A DNA stretch of 8,353 nucleotides. Origin: Chloroflexota bacterium (GTDB lineage: Bacteria; Chloroflexota; Anaerolineae; B4-G1). This document shows, piece after piece, positions 5,904 to 8,353 of the stretch. Location: positions 1-8,353 of the forward strand of contig DSAR01000158.1 in NCBI GenBank assembly GCA_011046405.1. The letters are read 5' to 3'. Numbering within the stretch: the stretch's first letter is position 1; each line of letters opens with the position of its first letter. Both the position numbers and the translations under genes were made by a program. The notes under the pieces were generated by a model that had not been told where the DNA came from, did not search any database, and saw only the letters and a program-made list of their open reading frames with translations.

Positions 5904-5922
5904 AGCGAAGCTTCATCTCCAA
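5894..5922 (-). promoter_or_regulatory. Candidate leuS promoter with extended -10
   Basis: On the minus strand TTGGAG (5922-5917) and TATCAT (5899-5894, five of six matches) are 17 bases apart, and TGG directly before the -10 makes an extended -10 element. The start point would be near 5887, leaving a leader of about 22 bases that holds the AAGGAG ribosome site, with no room for a riboswitch or T-box. Confidence 0.55.
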
Positions 5923-5945
5923 CCGCGCCACGTCATGAGGAGACT

Positions 5946-6194
5946 ATGGACCGACAAACACCCCCAACAGATTTCAAGTCCATCGCCAAAGCCGTGTTCG
6001 ATGATCTGGATATGCAACAACTGGCGATATTTCGCCAGCTTTCGGGCGCACAACGGCTTCAACAAAGCCTCGACTTATGTGACTGGGCCCGATCGCTCGT
6101 CATCGCCTCCATCCGCAGCCAGCATCCCGGCATCAGTGAAACCGAATTGACCCAACGCCTTCGCCAGCGTGTCTCTGGGAATTATGCACAATGA
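5946..6194 (+). CDS. Small conserved-looking protein paired with a nucleotidyltransferase-like gene
   Basis: This 82-residue protein has no signal peptide or membrane segment. It reads as a mostly helical soluble protein: FKSIAKAVFDDLDMQQLAIFRQL, then QRLQQSLDLCDWARSLVIASIRSQHPGISETELTQRLRQRV. The C-terminal pattern (Arg-x-x-His-Pro-x-x-Ser-Glu-x-Glu-Leu...Arg-Leu) is one I associate with a group of small uncharacterised proteins found next to AbiEii/MNT-like nucleotidyltransferases; that is recollection, not a search result. The start ATG 5946 follows GAGGAG at 5937-5942 at a rather short spacing of three bases. Its stop overlaps the next gene's start as ATGA at 6191-6194, so translation is probably coupled. 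A partner or antitoxin-like role for the neighbouring nucleotidyltransferase is inference. Confidence 0.7.
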   Translation: MDRQTPPTDFKSIAKAVFDDLDMQQLAIFRQLSGAQRLQQSLDLCDWARSLVIASIRSQHPGISETELTQRLRQRVSGNYAQ

Positions 6195-6783
6195 GCCTGA
6201 AAAGTTATCGAGACTTTGTTCGATCGGTGATAGAAACACTGGAATCTCTCGAACTTACGTATTCCATCGGCGGATCATTTGCCAGTATGTACTACGGTGA
6301 AGTTCGTACGACCCAAGATATCGACATCTCCGTCGTCTTACCGATGGAAGAAGGCCAACGTTTCGTGACGGCTTTCCAGTCGCTTGGTTACTACGTCCAT
6401 CTTGAGGACCTGGTCGAAGCCCTGGTCTACGAGCAGCCTTCAACATCATCGACGCTGAGAGCGGTTACAAGGCCGACATCTTTCTCATCGACCCCGAAAC
6501 ACCCACCGAGTTAGAGCAATCGGCCCTGGCAAGACGACGACGCGAGATCTACGACCCCGACACCGGCGCCGAGACCTACCTCTACGCGCCCGAAGACGTC
6601 ATCATCTACAAACTTCAGTATTACCCCTCCGGCCAAATGGACAAACATCTGCGCGACATCGCCGCCATACTCACCGTCCAAGCCGATCGGCTCGATTTCG
6701 ACTATCTACAAAAATGGGCTACCCACGTTGGTGCCGTCGCTCTGTGGCAAGCCTTGCTGGACGAATACCACGCGCGCCTCTGA
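6191..6783 (+). pseudogene. Nucleotidyltransferase-like gene (MNT/AbiEii type), frameshifted
   Basis: The first frame gives residues 1-81 with the nucleotidyltransferase signature: GGSFAS (27-32), then GEVRTTQDIDI (36-46) carrying the metal-binding Asp pair D43/D45. That frame then turns into low-quality sequence and stops at 6512-6514. The family-like sequence resumes in the +1 frame from GCC 6436: FNIIDAESGYKADIFLID, EIYDPDTGAETYLYAPEDV, KLQYYPSGQMDKHLRDIAAI, ending with TGA at 6781-6783. One missing base within about 6431-6438 explains it; restored, the protein would be about 197 residues, a normal length. No slippery heptamer is visible at the junction, so programmed frameshifting is unlikely and a recent mutation or a sequencing/assembly error is more likely. 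Such proteins often occur in two-gene toxin-antitoxin or abortive-infection modules with a small upstream partner, as here. The end is 7 bases from the convergent hydrolase gene. Confidence 0.8.
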
Positions 6784-6790
6784 CCCCACC

Positions 6791-7729
6791 TCACGCTTGT
6801 GAGTCGACCCGCTGCCAGTACAACCTGTTACCCCGCACGAGCGTCTCCACCTCCCCCTTCCGCTCCAACGAGGAAAGCGCCGCCAATATCGTCGTCCGGG
6901 TGAGAAAGTAGGCGGTCGCCGTCTTGAGATGCAGGCCGTAATGGTCTGACACGGCCGCGACCAGTGCCGACGTCTCCCGCGGCATACGCCGCGGCATACG
7001 CCGTAGCGTCGCCAACGCCTCGTGTACCAGCGCGCGAATCTCCGTCAGCCGTGTTCGGTTGGCGGCGCATATCCGGGCGATCTCGTCGCCAGCCCGGTAG
7101 GCGGGGCCGTGCCCGGGCGCGAAGTGGGCGTAAGGCAGGCCGGGCAAGCGCTCCAGCGTCTCCAGCGCCTCATCCAGATCCACGCAGAAGATGACCTGAT
7201 GCTTATCGAGCGTCTTGGCCGGGAAGAGGGCGTCGGCGCAGAACAGGACGTCTCCAACGCCCACGCCTATCTGCCTGGGCGCGTGGCCTGGCAACGGGAC
7301 GACGTCTACCTCGAATGGCCCGATCGCCAGCGGCCCTGGCTTGTCGATCACCTGATCGACGCGGCACGGCTCGGCCAACGTGAACTTGCCGCGCAGTTCC
7401 CGGATGGGCGAGGCCCCGCTGAACAGGTACAGCGGCTCGATCAGCGGATGCTCCATCATCCCGGCCTCCAGGGCCGGCGCGTACAACCGGACGCCCGTCA
7501 CCCGCTCCTGCAGGAGATAGGCCCCACCGAAGTGATCGGCGTGAGCGTGGGTGATGAATACCGCCTCCAGGGTCACACCCAGGTCGTCGATGACGCGCAG
7601 CGCTCGCTTGGCGGTATCCCCATCCAGCCCGGCGTCTATCAGCAAAGCCCGATCGTCTTGCACGGACAACCCGATATTGGATCCCCCTTGCAGGTGATAG
7701 GTGCCGGGGGTCAGTTCGACCAGGTTCAT
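6791..7729 (-). CDS. Metallo-beta-lactamase-fold hydrolase with C-terminal winged helix
   Basis: This 312-residue protein belongs to the MBL superfamily. The metal site is intact: THAHADHFGG (H61, H63, D65, H66), PLPGHAP (H149), LFCADALF (D166) and APGHGPA (H207), so a dinuclear zinc or iron centre is expected. Residues about 240-308 form a winged-helix-like tail (YGLHLKTATAYFLTRTTILAALSSLERKGEVETLV), the arrangement seen in LACTB2/glyoxalase-II-like hydrolases. The substrate cannot be told from sequence; thioesters, lactones and nucleic acids are all known for relatives. The start ATG 7729 has GAGGTG at 7735-7740 five bases upstream, overlapping the ilvE stop codon; the genes are separated by 4 bp and should be co-transcribed and perhaps translationally coupled. 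A perfect 12-bp tandem duplication encodes RRMPRRMP at residues 243-250. The end converges on the nucleotidyltransferase gene with no T-rich terminator. Confidence 0.9.
   Translation of the reverse strand: MNLVELTPGTYHLQGGSNIGLSVQDDRALLIDAGLDGDTAKRALRVIDDLGVTLEAVFITHAHADHFGGAYLLQERVTGVRLYAPALEAGMMEHPLIEPLYLFSGASPIRELRGKFTLAEPCRVDQVIDKPGPLAIGPFEVDVVPLPGHAPRQIGVGVGDVLFCADALFPAKTLDKHQVIFCVDLDEALETLERLPGLPYAHFAPGHGPAYRAGDEIARICAANRTRLTEIRALVHEALATLRRMPRRMPRETSALVAAVSDHYGLHLKTATAYFLTRTTILAALSSLERKGEVETLVRGNRLYWQRVDSQA
6977..7000. repeat. Perfect 12-bp tandem duplication inside the hydrolase gene
   Basis: The 12-mer CCGCGGCATACG occurs twice in direct succession (6977-6988 and 6989-7000). It is in frame and doubles the peptide Arg-Arg-Met-Pro in the linker between the MBL domain and the winged helix, so it alters length by four residues without disrupting the gene. 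Confidence 0.85.
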
Positions 7730-7733
7730 CCTT

Positions 7734-8353
7734 TCACCTCACCAGCGTCATCCAGCCAAAGCGCTCGTCTATCTCACCTCGGACGATGCCGAAGAACTGG
7801 GCCTGGATCTCCGTCGTGACCGGCCCGCGCTTCCCGGCGCCCAGTTGAATGCCGTCGATGCTGCGAATGGGCGTCACCTCGGCCGCCGTCCCGGTGAAGA
7901 ACGCCTCGTCGGCCAGGTAAAGCATCTCGCGCGTGATCCGCTCCTCCCGCACCTCGTAGCCCAGGTCTCGCGCCAACTCGATCACATAGCGCCGCGTGAT
8001 GCCGGCCAAAATCGAGCAGGACAGCGCCGGGGTGTGGATCCCGCCGTCCTGGACCAGGAACACGTTCTCGCCGCTACCCTCGCTGACGTAACCGGCCGGG
8101 TTCAACACGAGTGCCTCGGCAAAGCCCCGGTCGTGGGCTTCCATCACGATCAGTTGGGAGTTGACGTACTGGCCACCAATTTTCGCCATCGCCGGAAAGG
8201 TATTCGGCGCCATCCGCTGCCACGAGCTGACCCCCACGTCGATCCCGTTCTCCAGTGCCTCATCCCCCAGGAACTTGTCCAGCGCAATCGTCCCGATCAT
8301 CACCTCTACTGTACACGGTCGCGGGTCCAGGGAGATCACGCCCAGCCCCCGGA
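7734..8353 (-). CDS. ilvE: Branched-chain amino acid aminotransferase, C-terminal part
   Basis: The frame is open to the window edge; GTG at 8339 is an internal codon and residues RGLGV precede it, so about a third of the protein lies outside. The enzyme is a fold-type IV PLP aminotransferase exchanging the amino group between glutamate and the keto acids of valine, leucine and isoleucine. Visible family marks are VSSWQRMAPNTFP, the PLP-binding lysine in MAKIGGQYVNSQL (codon 8181-8183), YVSEGSGENVFLV, LAGITRRYVIELARDLG, and TGTAAEVTPI, the BCAT signature in the phosphate-binding region. D-alanine aminotransferase and aminodeoxychorismate lyase share the fold, but the AKIGGQYVNSQL and TGTAAEVTPI segments favour IlvE. 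It stops at TGA 7736-7734, 4 bp before the MBL hydrolase, in the same transcriptional direction. Confidence 0.93.
   Translation of the reverse strand, partial: RGLGVISLDPRPCTVEVMIGTIALDKFLGDEALENGIDVGVSSWQRMAPNTFPAMAKIGGQYVNSQLIVMEAHDRGFAEALVLNPAGYVSEGSGENVFLVQDGGIHTPALSCSILAGITRRYVIELARDLGYEVREERITREMLYLADEAFFTGTAAEVTPIRSIDGIQLGAGKRGPVTTEIQAQFFGIVRGEIDERFGWMTLVR

Noticed and set aside
5865..5945. T-box or attenuator leader for leuS
   Set aside because: The spacer is only 81 bases with the probable start about 22 bases before the ATG; there is no room for a specifier stem or antiterminator, and no T-box core sequence is seen.
6790..6803. CTCAC-GCTT-GTGAG hairpin as a terminator between the convergent genes
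   Set aside because: The stem is only 5 bp, lies within the last codons of the hydrolase gene, and has no T-run on either strand.
7022..7819. 265-residue plus-strand open frame across the hydrolase and ilvE junction
   Set aside because: It is a shadow of two well-supported minus-strand genes and has no recognisable domain.

Overview
The window is a stretch of ordinary bacterial chromosome, GC-rich in its genes and AT-richer in its spacers. It most resembles a member of the Chloroflexota (Anaerolineae-like). That assignment is an inference from protein style, from spacers packed with palindromes built on the heptamer ATTCGTG/CACGAAT, and from a short dispersed repeat of the CCTGTCCTGAG... type that I associate with such genomes. 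No marker gene here proves the phylum.

Layout, left to right. (1) 1-633, +: the C-terminal part of an SPFH/prohibitin-like membrane-scaffold protein, cut by the window edge. (2) 634-1095: a spacer with a GC-rich hairpin, a sigma70-like promoter and a complete MITE-like palindrome with terminal inverted repeats and an 8-9 bp target duplication. (3) 1096-2061, +: a WYL-domain transcriptional regulator. (4) 2109-2879, +: a Phd/YefM antitoxin and PIN toxin pair, served by a consensus promoter lying in the last codons of the WYL gene. (5) 2880-3398: a gene-poor spacer with a possible minus-strand gene remnant, a one-armed second copy of the MITE, an unrelated inverted repeat, a third heptamer element carrying a nested 23-bp repeat, and the leuS terminator. 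(6) 3399-5864, -: leuS, complete. (7) 5946-6783, +: a small conserved-looking protein overlapping by 4 bp a MNT-type nucleotidyltransferase-like gene that is broken by a single-base frameshift. (8) 6791-7729, -: a metallo-beta-lactamase-fold hydrolase with a C-terminal winged helix. (9) 7734 to the edge, -: the C-terminal two thirds of a branched-chain aminotransferase (ilvE), 4 bp upstream of the hydrolase and probably co-transcribed with it.

Housekeeping functions (leucyl-tRNA charging, branched-chain amino acid transamination) alternate with small accessory modules: the PIN toxin-antitoxin pair and the small-protein/nucleotidyltransferase pair. The mobile-repeat debris sits only in the spacers on either side of the WYL/toxin-antitoxin block. 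I see no clearly new multi-gene system. The most informative signals are the MITE family with its symmetric heptamer array, its effect on the 5' end of the WYL gene, the consensus promoter for the toxin-antitoxin pair, and the frameshifted nucleotidyltransferase beside an intact partner.
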